The notes: generated from the letters alone by a model not told the origin. Shown: positions 1 to 7,922, counted from the stretch's first letter. The stretch is DNA of 64,000 nucleotides from Pseudomonas graminis (GCF_001705435.1 NZ_MDEN01000052.1:85877-149876); one strand, 5' to 3'. Program-made: numbers and translations.

Positions 1-501
1 AACCGTGTGCTGGTGGTGGGCGTCAGCGGCAACCCCCGTGGCCCGGGCGCGAACCCGCCTGTGCCGCGCGCGGTCCGTGGCACGCAGCCGAGCCTCGCGC
101 AGATCGGCGGGCACATGCTCAACAGCACGTTCATCGACAGCCTGGAGAGTGACATTGAATTGCTGGAACGGCTGAATCTGGTCAGCCGAATGCTGCCCGG
201 GCCCGACGAGCCCAGGCCGCAGTCGTCGGAATCCACGCCCATTCAGTCCCTGGCGCCCGTGGAGGTGCTGGTGATTTCGCCCAGCCAGCCCATCGACGAA
301 ATCGCCGCCCGCCATCGCCGCGAACTGCCCCCGGCGCTGCGCACGTTTCTGCGCGGCCCGGGCGCGACCAAGACCAGCGGGGCGGGGGTGCTGAGTTATC
401 TGCTGTTCGAGTCGGGTTATTGCAGCGAGCTCATCGAGCTGGGCCGCCGCGATGCGATGGCCCAGAAGGAAGAGTTGAAGCGGTTCTTGCGGCTGGACTG
501 A
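1..501 (+). CDS. patatin-like phospholipase, 3' part (5' end outside window)
   Basis: The reading frame is open from base 1 and stops with TGA at 499-501, so only the last 166 codons are visible. The C-terminal stretch GATKTSGAGVLSYLLFE followed by GYCSELIELGRRDA is typical of the end of bacterial patatin-like phospholipases, serine lipid acyl hydrolases with a Ser-Asp dyad. The GxSxG nucleophile lies upstream of the window, and the dyad Asp is not obvious in the visible part. The acyl substrate cannot be inferred. The next gene is convergent. Confidence 0.75.
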   Translation, partial: NRVLVVGVSGNPRGPGANPPVPRAVRGTQPSLAQIGGHMLNSTFIDSLESDIELLERLNLVSRMLPGPDEPRPQSSESTPIQSLAPVEVLVISPSQPIDEIAARHRRELPPALRTFLRGPGATKTSGAGVLSYLLFESGYCSELIELGRRDAMAQKEELKRFLRLD

Positions 502-531
502 CTGCGTTGCTGAATGCCGGAGGGACGGCGA

Positions 532-1386
532 TCACGCCGTCAGTTTGTCATCCCGAAAATCCCGCAGGGCCTGTTCGATTTCTTCACGGCTGTTCATCAC
601 AAACGGGCCGTATTGCACGATCGGTTCGTTCAGCGGCTTGCCAGCGATCAGCAGCAGGCGGGCGCCCGCCTGGGTGTTCAGCTGAATTTCACCCCTTTCC
701 GACAACCGCGCGAGACGGCTCGTGCCCAGTTTCTGCGGCTGTCCTGCAATCTCGACTTCACCTTCGTACACGTACAGCAGCACGCGATGGCCCTCGGCGA
801 CGCGCGGGTTGATGTGGCTGCCGGCGGGCATGTGGAAATCGAAATACTGCGGCTCGGTATCCGGACGCTGCACGGCGCCTGCCTGGGACATCTGACCGTC
901 GTCGAATTGACCTGCGATGACCACAACGTCGACGCCGTTCTGCGTGGTGATGCGCGGAATGCGCTCAGGCTGAATGTCGTCGTAGCCGGCGTCGCCCATC
1001 TTCGCTTTGGCGGGCAGGTTGAGCCACAGCTGGAAGCCGCGCATGGCGCCTTTTTCCTGCTCGGGCATTTCGCTGTGAATGACCCCGCGCGCCGCGGTCA
1101 TCCATTGCACGCCGCCGCCTTGCAGCAGGCCGACGTTGCCCATGTGATCTTCATGGCGCATGCGGCCTTCGAGCATGTAGGTCACGGTTTCAAACCCGCG
1201 ATGGGGATGCGGCGGAAAGCCGGCAATGTATTCATCAGGGTTCTCGGAGCCGAACTCGTCGAGCATCAGGAACGGGTCGAAGGATTCAACGCCTGGCCCG
1301 CCGAACACTCGGGTCAGCTTGACGCCAGCGCCGTCCGACGTCGGTTGGCCGGCCTGGATCGACAGCACGTTACGAAATTGAGGCAT
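532..1386 (-). CDS. pirin family protein
   Basis: A 284-residue cupin protein of the pirin family. The N-terminal cupin carries the metal-binding pattern PPHPHRGFETVTYMLEG and, further on, RGVIHSEMP, which together hold the three His and one Glu that bind iron. The second cupin half covers roughly residues 150-280. Bacterial pirins include quercetinase-like enzymes and redox-linked regulators, so the function here is open. I chose ATG 1386 (MPQFRNV) over the longer frame to 1557. It has GGAG about 8 bases upstream, and the extension is basic, low-complexity sequence running toward a REP element. Confidence 0.9.
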   Translation of the reverse strand: MPQFRNVLSIQAGQPTSDGAGVKLTRVFGGPGVESFDPFLMLDEFGSENPDEYIAGFPPHPHRGFETVTYMLEGRMRHEDHMGNVGLLQGGGVQWMTAARGVIHSEMPEQEKGAMRGFQLWLNLPAKAKMGDAGYDDIQPERIPRITTQNGVDVVVIAGQFDDGQMSQAGAVQRPDTEPQYFDFHMPAGSHINPRVAEGHRVLLYVYEGEVEIAGQPQKLGTSRLARLSERGEIQLNTQAGARLLLIAGKPLNEPIVQYGPFVMNSREEIEQALRDFRDDKLTA

Positions 1387-1564
1387 GGGGCTCACTCCGG
1401 CAGAAGGGGAATGGCGCCTATGGTAGGCCTGTTGGGGCGATGGATGGGTGAGGTTTTTGCGGGGGAATGATCGGGTTTGGCGATGGGTCTGGGGCTTGTT
1501 CCGGATACTGTTGGGGAGCCCCTTCATCCGGGCGCCGTAAGGTCGAGCAGCAAACACTGTCCAT

Positions 1565-1588
1565 GTGGGAGCGAGCTTGCTCGCGAAG
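1565..1588 (+). repeat. single REP palindrome (GAGCGAGCTTGCTCGCGAAG type)
   Basis: A 24-bp REP element of the kind abundant in P. fluorescens-group genomes, with the self-complementary core GCGAGCTTGCTCGC. It stands alone, with no inverted partner within 100 bp, and differs in sequence class from the GGCTTTAGCC elements elsewhere in the window. Confidence 0.75.
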
Positions 1589-1633
1589 AGGTGTGAGCAG
1601 CCGCTAGATCTCCAGCGGCCGGACCGTGCACTG

Positions 1634-1725
1634 GTAGGACTGGCTTTAGCCGGGAAGACGCCGGCATTAACACCCCGAATGTGATGGCGTGCCGACGGGC
1701 CTCTTCCCGGCTGAAACCGGTCTAC
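1634..1725. repeat. REPIN (two inverted REPs, 92 bp)
   Basis: A GTAGGACTGGCTTTAGCCGG-type REP at 1634-1657 faces its reverse complement (CTTCCCGGCTGAAACCGGTC and following) at 1703-1725. Two REPs in inverted orientation form a REPIN, a non-autonomous element mobilised by RAYT transposases encoded elsewhere. The 92-bp length equals that of the element at 42203-42294, so the two belong to the same architectural class. Confidence 0.85.
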
Positions 1726-1765
1726 AGGTTTTGCTGCCAGCAGTGCCGGCAGCGTTCAGGCCGCG

Positions 1766-2569
1766 TTACTCGGAAACCTGCAGCTTGCGGGCTTCGGTGT
1801 ACACGTAACGCACTTTCTCGTACTCGAACGGCGAGTCCATCTGACCGTAGCGGAAGCTGGTGGTGTAACGACGGTCGATGGCGCGCAGCAGGTACAGCTC
1901 AGGGTGGTCTTCGCTGACCTGGGCGACGTTGAGGAAGTTGATCTGCGATTCAGCGGTGAAGTCGAAGACCAGACCGCCAGTGTCACGCAGGTTCGATGGG
2001 CCGAGGATCGGCAGCACCAGGTACGGACCGGCCGGAACGCCATAGAAACCCAGGGTCTGACCGAAGTCTTCGCTCTGTTTCTTCAGGCCCATCATGGTCG
2101 CCGGGTCCCACAGCCCGGCGATGCCCAGGGTGGTGTTGACGATCAGGCGGCCGGTGGTCTCCATCGAGCGCTTGCCCTTGAACTGCAGCAGGCTGTTCAG
2201 CAGGTTCGGCACATCGCCCAGGTTGCTGAAGAAGTTGCTGACGCCGGTGCGCACGAAGCTCGGCGTGACGTATTTGTAGCCGTTGACCACCGGCAGGAAC
2301 ACCCACTCATCGAAGCGATAGTTGAAGTGGTAAACCCGGCGGTTCCAGGATTCGAGCGGATCGTAGACATTCAGTGCGTTGAGCGACGAGCGCTCGAACT
2401 CCTGAGCGTCCAGACCCGGGTTGAATTTCAGCGACTTCAACGGCTCGGTGAACCCATCCGGGTTGTCGATCCGCTGGACCGGGGCTGCCTGGGAAACGAT
2501 CGGCGCGTCGGCCGCGTGGACGGCGCCAGCGCAGAGGAGGGCGGCGATAAGCAATAGACGTTTAGCCAC
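1766..2569 (-). CDS. mlaA: MlaA/VacJ family outer-membrane lipid asymmetry protein
   Basis: A 267-residue protein of the MlaA (VacJ) family, which in the Mla pathway removes mislocalised phospholipids from the outer leaflet of the outer membrane. Family signatures are NVYDPLESWNRRVYHFN near residues 67-83, then NLGDVPNLLNSLLQFKG and GLWDPATMMGL. The start is GTG at 2569 with GGAG 7 bases upstream, inside the end of the preceding hydrolase gene (8-bp overlap), suggesting translational coupling. The N-terminal signal peptide ends VHA-AD. The only early Cys is in ALLCAG, which lacks the small residue required before a lipobox Cys, so this copy looks cleaved by signal peptidase I rather than lipidated. 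Confidence 0.9.
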   Translation of the reverse strand: MAKRLLLIAALLCAGAVHAADAPIVSQAAPVQRIDNPDGFTEPLKSLKFNPGLDAQEFERSSLNALNVYDPLESWNRRVYHFNYRFDEWVFLPVVNGYKYVTPSFVRTGVSNFFSNLGDVPNLLNSLLQFKGKRSMETTGRLIVNTTLGIAGLWDPATMMGLKKQSEDFGQTLGFYGVPAGPYLVLPILGPSNLRDTGGLVFDFTAESQINFLNVAQVSEDHPELYLLRAIDRRYTTSFRYGQMDSPFEYEKVRYVYTEARKLQVSE

Positions 2570-3860
2570 GGAAAAACTCCAGCATGGCGTCGCTGTTGAC
2601 GCGATAGTTCATGTTGCCGCAGTGACCGCCGTAAGGGTAAACGGTCAGGCGATCGCCAAATGTCTTGCGCAGGAAACCGAGGTCGCCCGGGCCGAGGATC
2701 ACGTCGTCGGCGTTGTGCATCACCGCAATCTTCTTGCTGCTGGCCAGGTAATCCTTGAGCGCGTACAGGCTGACCTGATCAACCAGTTGCAGCAGGCTGC
2801 CGCCGTCGGTGCGGGCACGCCACATCGGGATGACCTGCTCGGTGACGTAGCAATCGAAATCGCATTGCAGCGCGCGCTTGAGGAACGGCGTCAGGCTGGT
2901 GCCTTCGCTGATCGGGGTCTTGGGCGGGGTAATCAGGCCGCGACGGTTGATCAGGTCGGAAGTGAACGCGATATCGGCGGCGGAGAAGCGGAACGAGGTG
3001 CCGATCAGCATCGCCATCTGTTCATTGGACAGGTGCTGCTTGGACTGCTGGAAGTCATACAGCAGGGCATCGTTCAGGTCGATGTAACCTTTTTCGCGGA
3101 AGTAGCGGGTCAGCTTCTGCAGCACCAGTTCATAGAAGGTGGTGCTGTTGGTGATGCCTTTAACGTCGGTCTGAACCATTTTGTCGAGGTTGGTGATCGA
3201 CGTGTAGAGGTTCACCGGAGGGTTGATCAGCAGCACTTTCTTGAAGTTAAAGCTGCGGCGGGTTTCGTCGAGTTTGCTGACGAAGGCCGCATCCAGCGCG
3301 CCGAGGCTGTAGCCGGTCAGGTAATACTCGGTGACCTGCAGTTTGGACTGCTGGGCGCGAACGGCCTGCATGACGCGGTACAAGTCTTCGGCGTCCTCCT
3401 TGGTCACGCCAGGGGTGGCGAAACGCGAAGCGGCGCTCATGAAGTCATAACTGGTCGGCGACGAAAGCTGTACGACGTTGTAACCCGCGCCGTAATAAAG
3501 CTTCTTCAGGTATTCGTTCAGGGTGCTGTTATAAGGCGCGCCGGTGCCGGCGATCAGGAAGATCAGCGGCGCAGGGTGGTCTTGTTTGGCGAGGCGATAA
3601 CGCAATTTCTTCACGGCCCAGAAGTTGTCCGGCAGTGTGAACTCACGCTCCGGGCGCATTGTGAGGCTGTAATCGTCCTGATCGATGTCGGCGTCTTCAG
3701 GCACCTTGGCACGCAAATCCGGTGGGGTCGTGGCGATGGTCGCTTCGAACGGATTGGTCAAGGGGAAGCCATAGCTGGACGGATCGATATCGACCGCCAT
3801 CACGGACGCACTCAAAAACAGGCCGCCTGATAAGGCGGCGAGGCGCAGAAAACGAAGCAT
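2562..3860 (-). CDS. exported alpha/beta-hydrolase coupled to mlaA
   Basis: A 432-residue protein with an N-terminal signal peptide (MLRFLRLAAL...SASVMA). The hydrolase core shows an oxyanion-type segment FLIAGTGAPYN, the nucleophile elbow GYSLGALDA, an acid candidate in HNADDVILGP and a C-terminal catalytic His in YPYGGHCGNM. It probably acts in the periplasm on an ester or lipid, but no substrate can be read from the sequence. The gene overlaps mlaA by 8 bp and contains its ribosome binding site, so the two are made together. That suggests a role in envelope lipid handling, which is inference. The ATG at 3860 has AAGGGA upstream. Confidence 0.8.
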   Translation of the reverse strand: MLRFLRLAALSGGLFLSASVMAVDIDPSSYGFPLTNPFEATIATTPPDLRAKVPEDADIDQDDYSLTMRPEREFTLPDNFWAVKKLRYRLAKQDHPAPLIFLIAGTGAPYNSTLNEYLKKLYYGAGYNVVQLSSPTSYDFMSAASRFATPGVTKEDAEDLYRVMQAVRAQQSKLQVTEYYLTGYSLGALDAAFVSKLDETRRSFNFKKVLLINPPVNLYTSITNLDKMVQTDVKGITNSTTFYELVLQKLTRYFREKGYIDLNDALLYDFQQSKQHLSNEQMAMLIGTSFRFSAADIAFTSDLINRRGLITPPKTPISEGTSLTPFLKRALQCDFDCYVTEQVIPMWRARTDGGSLLQLVDQVSLYALKDYLASSKKIAVMHNADDVILGPGDLGFLRKTFGDRLTVYPYGGHCGNMNYRVNSDAMLEFFRG

Positions 3861-4081
3861 GACTGAATCCCTTGGGAATGATGTGCTGTTGAAATACGCA
3901 GGCTATGACACGGGTGTAGTGCCAAAGTGCCGTGACGGCAAGCGACTCTCGCATGACCCTCCGCGACGATACAGGTTATGGCACTTCTGGCCTGTCTGCT
4001 CGTGCTTTTTATCGCCCGTATGGTTTTGCCCGGGCGGCTGCGGCTATGCTGCGCGCCGTTGGTTATTTTCTGGAGTGTGTC

Positions 4082-4447
4082 GTGTCCCGTCGTCTGCCGT
4101 TGGTGGTGCTGTTTTTTATCCTGTTGCTGTGGCTGGCCGTCAGTTATGGCTTGCGCTACGGCCTGATGGAAGACGTGCAATGGGTAGGAATTTGCGCTGA
4201 CGAGGCGTCGAAATGGCAGTGCCAGTTGCGCTCGAACCTGGGCCTGTGGATTCACTTCGGTGTGTTCGGGTGGGGCGCGCTGATTGCATCGCTGGTCGCG
4301 TTCTTTGTGCCCCGTCAGGTTGGCCGGGCGCTCGCGGTCGTTGGCTTGTTGCTGGGGATACTGGCGCTGGTGCTGTACACGGCCAGTCTGGCGGTGTTCG
4401 CGGTGGTGATTGCCGGGTTGCGGCTGGTGCGGGCTCGGCAGGCGTGA
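4082..4447 (+). CDS. small inner-membrane protein of unknown function
   Basis: The preferred start is GTG 4082, with GGAG six bases upstream, giving 121 residues beginning with VSRRLPLVVLFFILLLWLAV. Longer in-frame starts (ATG 3932 or 4046) exist but lack a good ribosome binding site. Three hydrophobic segments are visible (residues about 6-24, 55-77 and 85-110). A short loop with two Cys (GICADEASKWQCQ) follows the first segment and could form a periplasmic disulfide. I do not recognise a named family. The gene ends at a strong hairpin (4489-4512) shared with the sRNA on the other strand. Confidence 0.7.
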   Translation: MSRRLPLVVLFFILLLWLAVSYGLRYGLMEDVQWVGICADEASKWQCQLRSNLGLWIHFGVFGWGALIASLVAFFVPRQVGRALAVVGLLLGILALVLYTASLAVFAVVIAGLRLVRARQA

Positions 4448-4484
4448 CTTAAAAAACCGAGCGCTGAACGCCAAAGCCCAGACA

Positions 4485-4862
4485 GCATAAAGGGGAGCCG
4501 AGGCTCCCCTTTAAATCGTTGCACGTGCTCTTTCTTATTGTTGTAGGGCGGTCTGTTGTTGTTATTGGCAACCGGTCCCTTTACAGCGTCTTCGGTGATC
4601 CCCATACGGGATACAAGAGCAAACGTATTTTTTTGAGCGCTGACCTGCTTTGATTCCTCTTCTGCGAGAGGTGATCCAACCCGTTCTGGCCGCTACCTGA
4701 GGGTAGTTTTATTGTTCTCGGTCGGGCTGCGAGGCCGGGGCCTCGGTAAAGCGTTTCTACTCCAAAAAAATCTGTTGGCTGCGTCTCTGTGCCGTTGTTC
4801 TTGTTATGTCAGAGCCGATTCATCTTATTTTTATTGGGTTTTCACATTTTGTTCTTGTTATG
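4485..4862 (-). ncRNA. probable CrcZ/CrcY/CrcX-type small RNA that titrates Crc/Hfq
   Basis: A gene-free stretch that, read on the minus strand, has the hallmarks of the pseudomonad Crc-antagonist sRNAs. It carries at least five A-rich AAnAAnAA motifs: AACAAGAACAAAA (rc of 4847-4859), AACAAGAACAAC (about 4794-4805), AACAATAAAA (4707-4716), AATAACAACAACA (4554-4566) and ACAACAATAAGAA (4532-4544). A sixth, CCAATAAAAATAAG, lies near 4824-4837. It starts just after a sigma-54 promoter and ends at an 11-bp hairpin. The length of about 378 nt is close to known CrcZ/CrcY RNAs. In the known system CbrAB and RpoN induce these RNAs, which then sequester Hfq/Crc and relieve catabolite repression. Family membership is inferred from motifs and promoter; which member it is cannot be decided here. 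Confidence 0.8.
4489..4512. terminator. bidirectional hairpin terminator
   Basis: Perfect 11-bp stem AAAGGGGAGCC / GGCTCCCCTTT. On the plus strand it follows the small membrane protein gene. On the minus strand it ends the probable sRNA. The T-tracts are short on both sides. Confidence 0.7.
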
Positions 4863-4872
4863 CAGGAGATAT

Positions 4873-4888
4873 AGCAGGGTGCGTGCCA
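4873..4888 (-). promoter_or_regulatory. sigma-54 (-24/-12) promoter of the sRNA
   Basis: Read on the minus strand this is TGGCAC-GCACC-CTGCT, against the RpoN consensus TGGCAC-N5-TTGCA/T: a perfect -24 box and one mismatch in the -12 box, with the invariant GG and GC ten bases apart. The predicted transcription start is near 4862. This promoter class is the one used by crcZ-type RNAs. Confidence 0.8.
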
Positions 4889-4949
4889 ACTTTTTTAATC
4901 CCTTTTAAATCAAGGGGTTGTGAAATCTGATCAATCGCCACCCCTGCGG

Positions 4950-5045
4950 TGTAACGGTTTTTTGTTTCCGTGTTACCCGCCTTCGGGCTTTTCAGTCCCT
5001 CGGCGGTAACACAATGTATCCGTGGCGCCGCACACTCGGTTACAC
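4950..5045. promoter_or_regulatory. putative CbrB-type enhancer sites upstream of the sRNA promoter
   Basis: Four half-sites related to TGTTAC/GTAACA lie 60-160 bp upstream of the -24 box: TGTAAC (4950-4955), TGTTAC (4971-4976), GTAACA (5006-5011) and GGTTACA (5039-5045). The second and third form an inverted pair. The spacing suits a sigma-54 enhancer. CbrB as the activator is inferred from knowledge of crcZ control. The last half-site overlaps the stop codon of the GH17 gene. Confidence 0.55.
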
Positions 5046-6641
5046 AGCCTCTTCGCTGCGGGTCCGCGTACCGCTCGGCGCGGTTAACCGAACATCGATG
5101 CGCACGCTGCGCCACAGTGCCAGCGCCATCAGCAGGCTCACCGCCGCCCACGCCCACGCTTGAGGATTGCTCAAGCCTTCGCGAAACAGCTGCGGCACGA
5201 TGCCCGCGCCGACGATGAACATCAGCAGGCCGATTTCCCGGCGCGGTGCCGCCACCGGGCGAATCAGGTAGACCAAGGCGGGGAGCCACAGCGTCGCCGT
5301 CGCGAAGCTGCGGTAGCGCGGATCAAAGACCATCGCCAGCATCATCACCGCCGCTGCGAAGCCGCTGGCGTACAACCACCACCCGGCCCGAGCGTCCAGC
5401 CAGGCGAACACCCGCTCGCGCCAGCCCGCGCGGGCTGACAACGCCAGCGCTGCGTGGGCGAGGACCAGCAGATTGAGCGCTACCAGCGCCGCCGCCCACA
5501 GGTATTCGCCGGCGAAGCGGCTGGTCACCCGGGCCAGTTCACCCCACGTGCCGATGCAGCAACCGGCGAACGCCGCCAGCAACGGGAGCATCAGCGCGCT
5601 GCGTGGTTGACTGACACGGCCGGCCCACGCCAGGGCCATCAGGGCGATCGCACCACTGACCGTCAGCCAGAATGGCCACAAGGGCAGGTTCGAGACCGGC
5701 CCGGCCAGCACGCCTTTGTCCTGGCGATCCGCGTCGAACAGCCCCCAGTAACCGCCCACGGCGCCTTCGGACTGGCGCTTCCAGGGCTGGTCGAAGGCCT
5801 CGATCAGGTTGTAGTGCCAACCGTGCTGCTCGGCCATCGTGACGAAACTGCGAATGAATCGCGCCTCGTTGACCCGGCTGGGCAACGCCGTTTCACGCTG
5901 GCGGCCTTCGCTGGGCCAGCCGGTCTCGCCGATGAGAATGTCCTTGGGCGCGAATTGCTTGCCGAACGTTTCGCGGATCTGCGCGACGTGGGCCAGGGCT
6001 TCGTCGATGCCGGTGGGGTCGTCTTCCCAGTACGGCAGCAGGTGGATCGTCAGGAAATCCACGGCAGGCGCGACTTCAGGGTACTGCCGCCAATACTCCC
6101 AGACGTCTGCGTAGGTCACCGGCTGCTTGACCTGAGCCTTGACCTGACGAATCAACGTGGCCAGTTGAGCGCCAGTGACTTCCTTGCGCAACAGGCTTTC
6201 GTTGCCGACGATCACTGCCGTCACGACATCCGGATGCGTATTGGCTGCCGTCACCAGTGCCTTGATTTCCTTGGCCGTGTCGACCGGATTGCCGTTGACC
6301 CAGGCGCCGAGCATCAGCTTGAGGCCGTACTTGCGAGCAATGTCGGGAAGCGCTTCCATGCCGGTCATGGAATAGGTGCGAATGCAGTCGAAACGGGTCG
6401 CCAGCAACGCGAGGTCTGCGTCCATGCGCGCGGGGCGCAGGGTGAACGGCTGGTCGAAGGGCGATTGATCCTTGTCAAACGGCGTGTAGGACGCGCACTG
6501 CAGTTTGTGGGTCGGCGTGGCAGCGTCCGGCAGAATCACCGGCTTGCCCAGCCAGTACCAATAGCCGCACAGGCCAAGCAGGGCAATCAGACAGGAGAGC
6601 AGATAAAGGAGGGCGACAGGGGAGCGGGAGGTTGCGGACAT
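5040..6641 (-). CDS. GH17-type beta-glucan enzyme, membrane-bound (annotated in pseudomonads as beta-(1-6) glucan synthase)
   Basis: A 533-residue protein with an N-terminal membrane anchor (residues about 9-31), a periplasmic GH17 domain (about 45-320) and a C-terminal block of hydrophobic helices (about 330-515). The GH17 catalytic pair is visible: acid/base Glu148 in VIVGNESL and nucleophile Glu239 in LIGETGWPSEG. Related proteins transfer or branch beta-glucans, including osmoregulated periplasmic glucans of the Ndv type; the exact linkage cannot be read here. ATG 6641 (MSATSRS) is preferred to the 30-codon longer frame. The terminal stop codon overlaps a candidate regulatory half-site of the downstream sRNA promoter. 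Confidence 0.85.
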   Translation of the reverse strand: MSATSRSPVALLYLLSCLIALLGLCGYWYWLGKPVILPDAATPTHKLQCASYTPFDKDQSPFDQPFTLRPARMDADLALLATRFDCIRTYSMTGMEALPDIARKYGLKLMLGAWVNGNPVDTAKEIKALVTAANTHPDVVTAVIVGNESLLRKEVTGAQLATLIRQVKAQVKQPVTYADVWEYWRQYPEVAPAVDFLTIHLLPYWEDDPTGIDEALAHVAQIRETFGKQFAPKDILIGETGWPSEGRQRETALPSRVNEARFIRSFVTMAEQHGWHYNLIEAFDQPWKRQSEGAVGGYWGLFDADRQDKGVLAGPVSNLPLWPFWLTVSGAIALMALAWAGRVSQPRSALMLPLLAAFAGCCIGTWGELARVTSRFAGEYLWAAALVALNLLVLAHAALALSARAGWRERVFAWLDARAGWWLYASGFAAAVMMLAMVFDPRYRSFATATLWLPALVYLIRPVAAPRREIGLLMFIVGAGIVPQLFREGLSNPQAWAWAAVSLLMALALWRSVRIDVRLTAPSGTRTRSEEAV

Positions 6642-7002
6642 GACGGGGCCGAAGTGGGGCGAAGGTCGGCATAGTAGCAAGATGACGCGGTTACACACCT
6701 CATCCTCTCTGCGCTTTTGCACGCCATGCAATTTTCGGACGGTTTCATAGCGTCGTTACGACCTGTCTGTCGTTGATGGCCCGGTGATGTCGTTTACCGG
6801 GTGGCTGGGTGTCGCTGGCAGGAAAGGCACAAGGTCTGTGGGGGTTGATGATCCATTGTCCACGCAGTGATTGCGTCTGCGCGGGCACGTGGTGGAAGCG
6901 TGAAACGCGTGGCTTGCCCCGAACCAGGGCGCGAGTGCGACGTTATAAGAACGTTAACGACGCCCGACCGCTGTCGGGTTCTGGACTACCGGGGAAGTGA
7001 AA
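6642..7002. other. intergenic region between divergent GH17 and betaine-binding protein genes
   Basis: 360 bp holding the promoters of two divergent genes. Near its right end are the repeated motif CGTTA (CGTTATAAGAACGTTAACG, 6942-6960) and a hairpin CCCGACCGCTGTCGGG (about 6963-6978) directly before the binding-protein ribosome binding site. These could be operator or leader elements. No gene is visible. Confidence 0.5.
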
Positions 7003-7860
7003 ATGACGATGCGAAAAATCCTGGGTGTCGGTGCCGCGCTGGCACTGGCCATCAGTTCCACGCTGGCCCATGCCGACGCCAAACCCGAGCTGAGCATCGG
7101 TTATGTCGATGGCTGGTCCGACAGTGTTGCCACCACCAACGTCGCCGCCGAGGTGATCAAGCAGAAACTGGGTTATCCGGTGAAGCTGCAGGCCGTTGCC
7201 GCCGGGATCATGTGGCAGGGCGTCGCGACCGGCAAACTGGACATGATCCTGTCCGCCTGGCTGCCCGTGACCCACGGCGAGTACTGGACCAAGAACAAGG
7301 ACAAGGTCACCGACTACGGCCCCAACTTCAAGGACGCGAAAATCGGCCTGATCGTGCCTGAGTATGTGAAAGCCAACTCGGTGGCAGACCTCAAGACCGA
7401 CGACTCCTTCAAGAAGAAAATCGTCGGCATCGACGCCGGTTCAGGCGTCATGATCAAGACCGATCAAGCGATCAAGGATTACGGCCTCGACGGTTACAAG
7501 CTGCAGGCCAGTTCGGGCGCCGGCATGATCGCCGAGCTGACCCGCGCGGAGAACAAGAAGGAGTCCATTGCGGTGACCGGATGGGTGCCGCACTGGATGT
7601 TCGCAAAGTGGAAGCTGAAGTTCCTCGAAGACCCGAAAGGTGTATACGGTGCGGCTGAAACCGTCGACAACATCGGCAGCCTGGACCTGGCGAAGAAGGC
7701 CCCCGACGTGGCGGACTTCCTGAAGAAGTTCCAGTGGGCCAACAAGGATGAAATCGGCGAAGTCATGCTCGCCATCCAGGACGGCGCCAAGCCTGAAGCG
7801 GCGGCCAAGGACTGGGTCGCGAAACACCCGGATCGCGTCAAGGAGTGGACCGGCAAGTAA
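7003..7860 (+). CDS. glycine betaine/choline-type ABC transporter substrate-binding protein
   Basis: A 285-residue periplasmic protein of the OpuAC family with signal peptide MTMRKILGVGAALALAISST...AHA. The mature protein starts near DAKPELSIGYVDGWSDSVATT. Tryptophans that could form the cation-binding aromatic box occur in DGWSDS, IMWQG, AWLPVTHGEYW and TGWVPHWMF, so quaternary amines such as betaine, choline or carnitine are likely ligands. No permease or ATPase gene is adjacent, so it is probably an orphan receptor for a core transporter elsewhere, as known for pseudomonad Cbc-type systems. ATG 7003 follows GGGGA by 7 bases; GTG 6997 is an alternative. Confidence 0.88.
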   Translation: MTMRKILGVGAALALAISSTLAHADAKPELSIGYVDGWSDSVATTNVAAEVIKQKLGYPVKLQAVAAGIMWQGVATGKLDMILSAWLPVTHGEYWTKNKDKVTDYGPNFKDAKIGLIVPEYVKANSVADLKTDDSFKKKIVGIDAGSGVMIKTDQAIKDYGLDGYKLQASSGAGMIAELTRAENKKESIAVTGWVPHWMFAKWKLKFLEDPKGVYGAAETVDNIGSLDLAKKAPDVADFLKKFQWANKDEIGEVMLAIQDGAKPEAAAKDWVAKHPDRVKEWTGK

Positions 7861-7888
7861 CCGGTCACAAAAGTTTAACGTTGCACCG

Positions 7889-7922
7889 AACCGCCTGGTG
7901 AGCCATCGCCAGGCGGTTTTTT
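7889..7922 (+). terminator. rho-independent terminator after the betaine-binding protein gene
   Basis: Stem AACCGCCTGG / CCAGGCGGTT with loop TGAGCCATCG followed by a T-run, 28 bp after the stop codon. Confidence 0.9.

Larger units (their letters stand above)
1387..1765. other. intergenic region with REP elements
   Basis: This is the space between the pirin start and the mlaA stop. It holds one isolated REP palindrome (1565-1588), a hairpin CCGCT...AGCGG near 1600-1620, and one complete REPIN (1634-1725). The pirin promoter must lie near its right end from 1387 upward. I see no convincing gene on either strand. Confidence 0.7.

Noticed and set aside
532..1557. Longer pirin start at 1557
   Set aside because: The extra 57 residues are basic and low-complexity, and ATG 1386 has a proper ribosome binding site and the family N-terminus.
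2421..3830. 469-codon plus-strand open frame across mlaA and the hydrolase gene
   Set aside because: Shadow of two well-supported minus-strand genes; composition is Val/Gln/Arg-rich without any domain pattern. The same holds for the long frames opposite the GH17, NEL and asnO genes.
4712..4930. 72-codon plus-strand open frame
   Set aside because: It lies across the sRNA and its sigma-54 promoter, has no credible ribosome binding site, and its Cys/Phe-rich product looks random.
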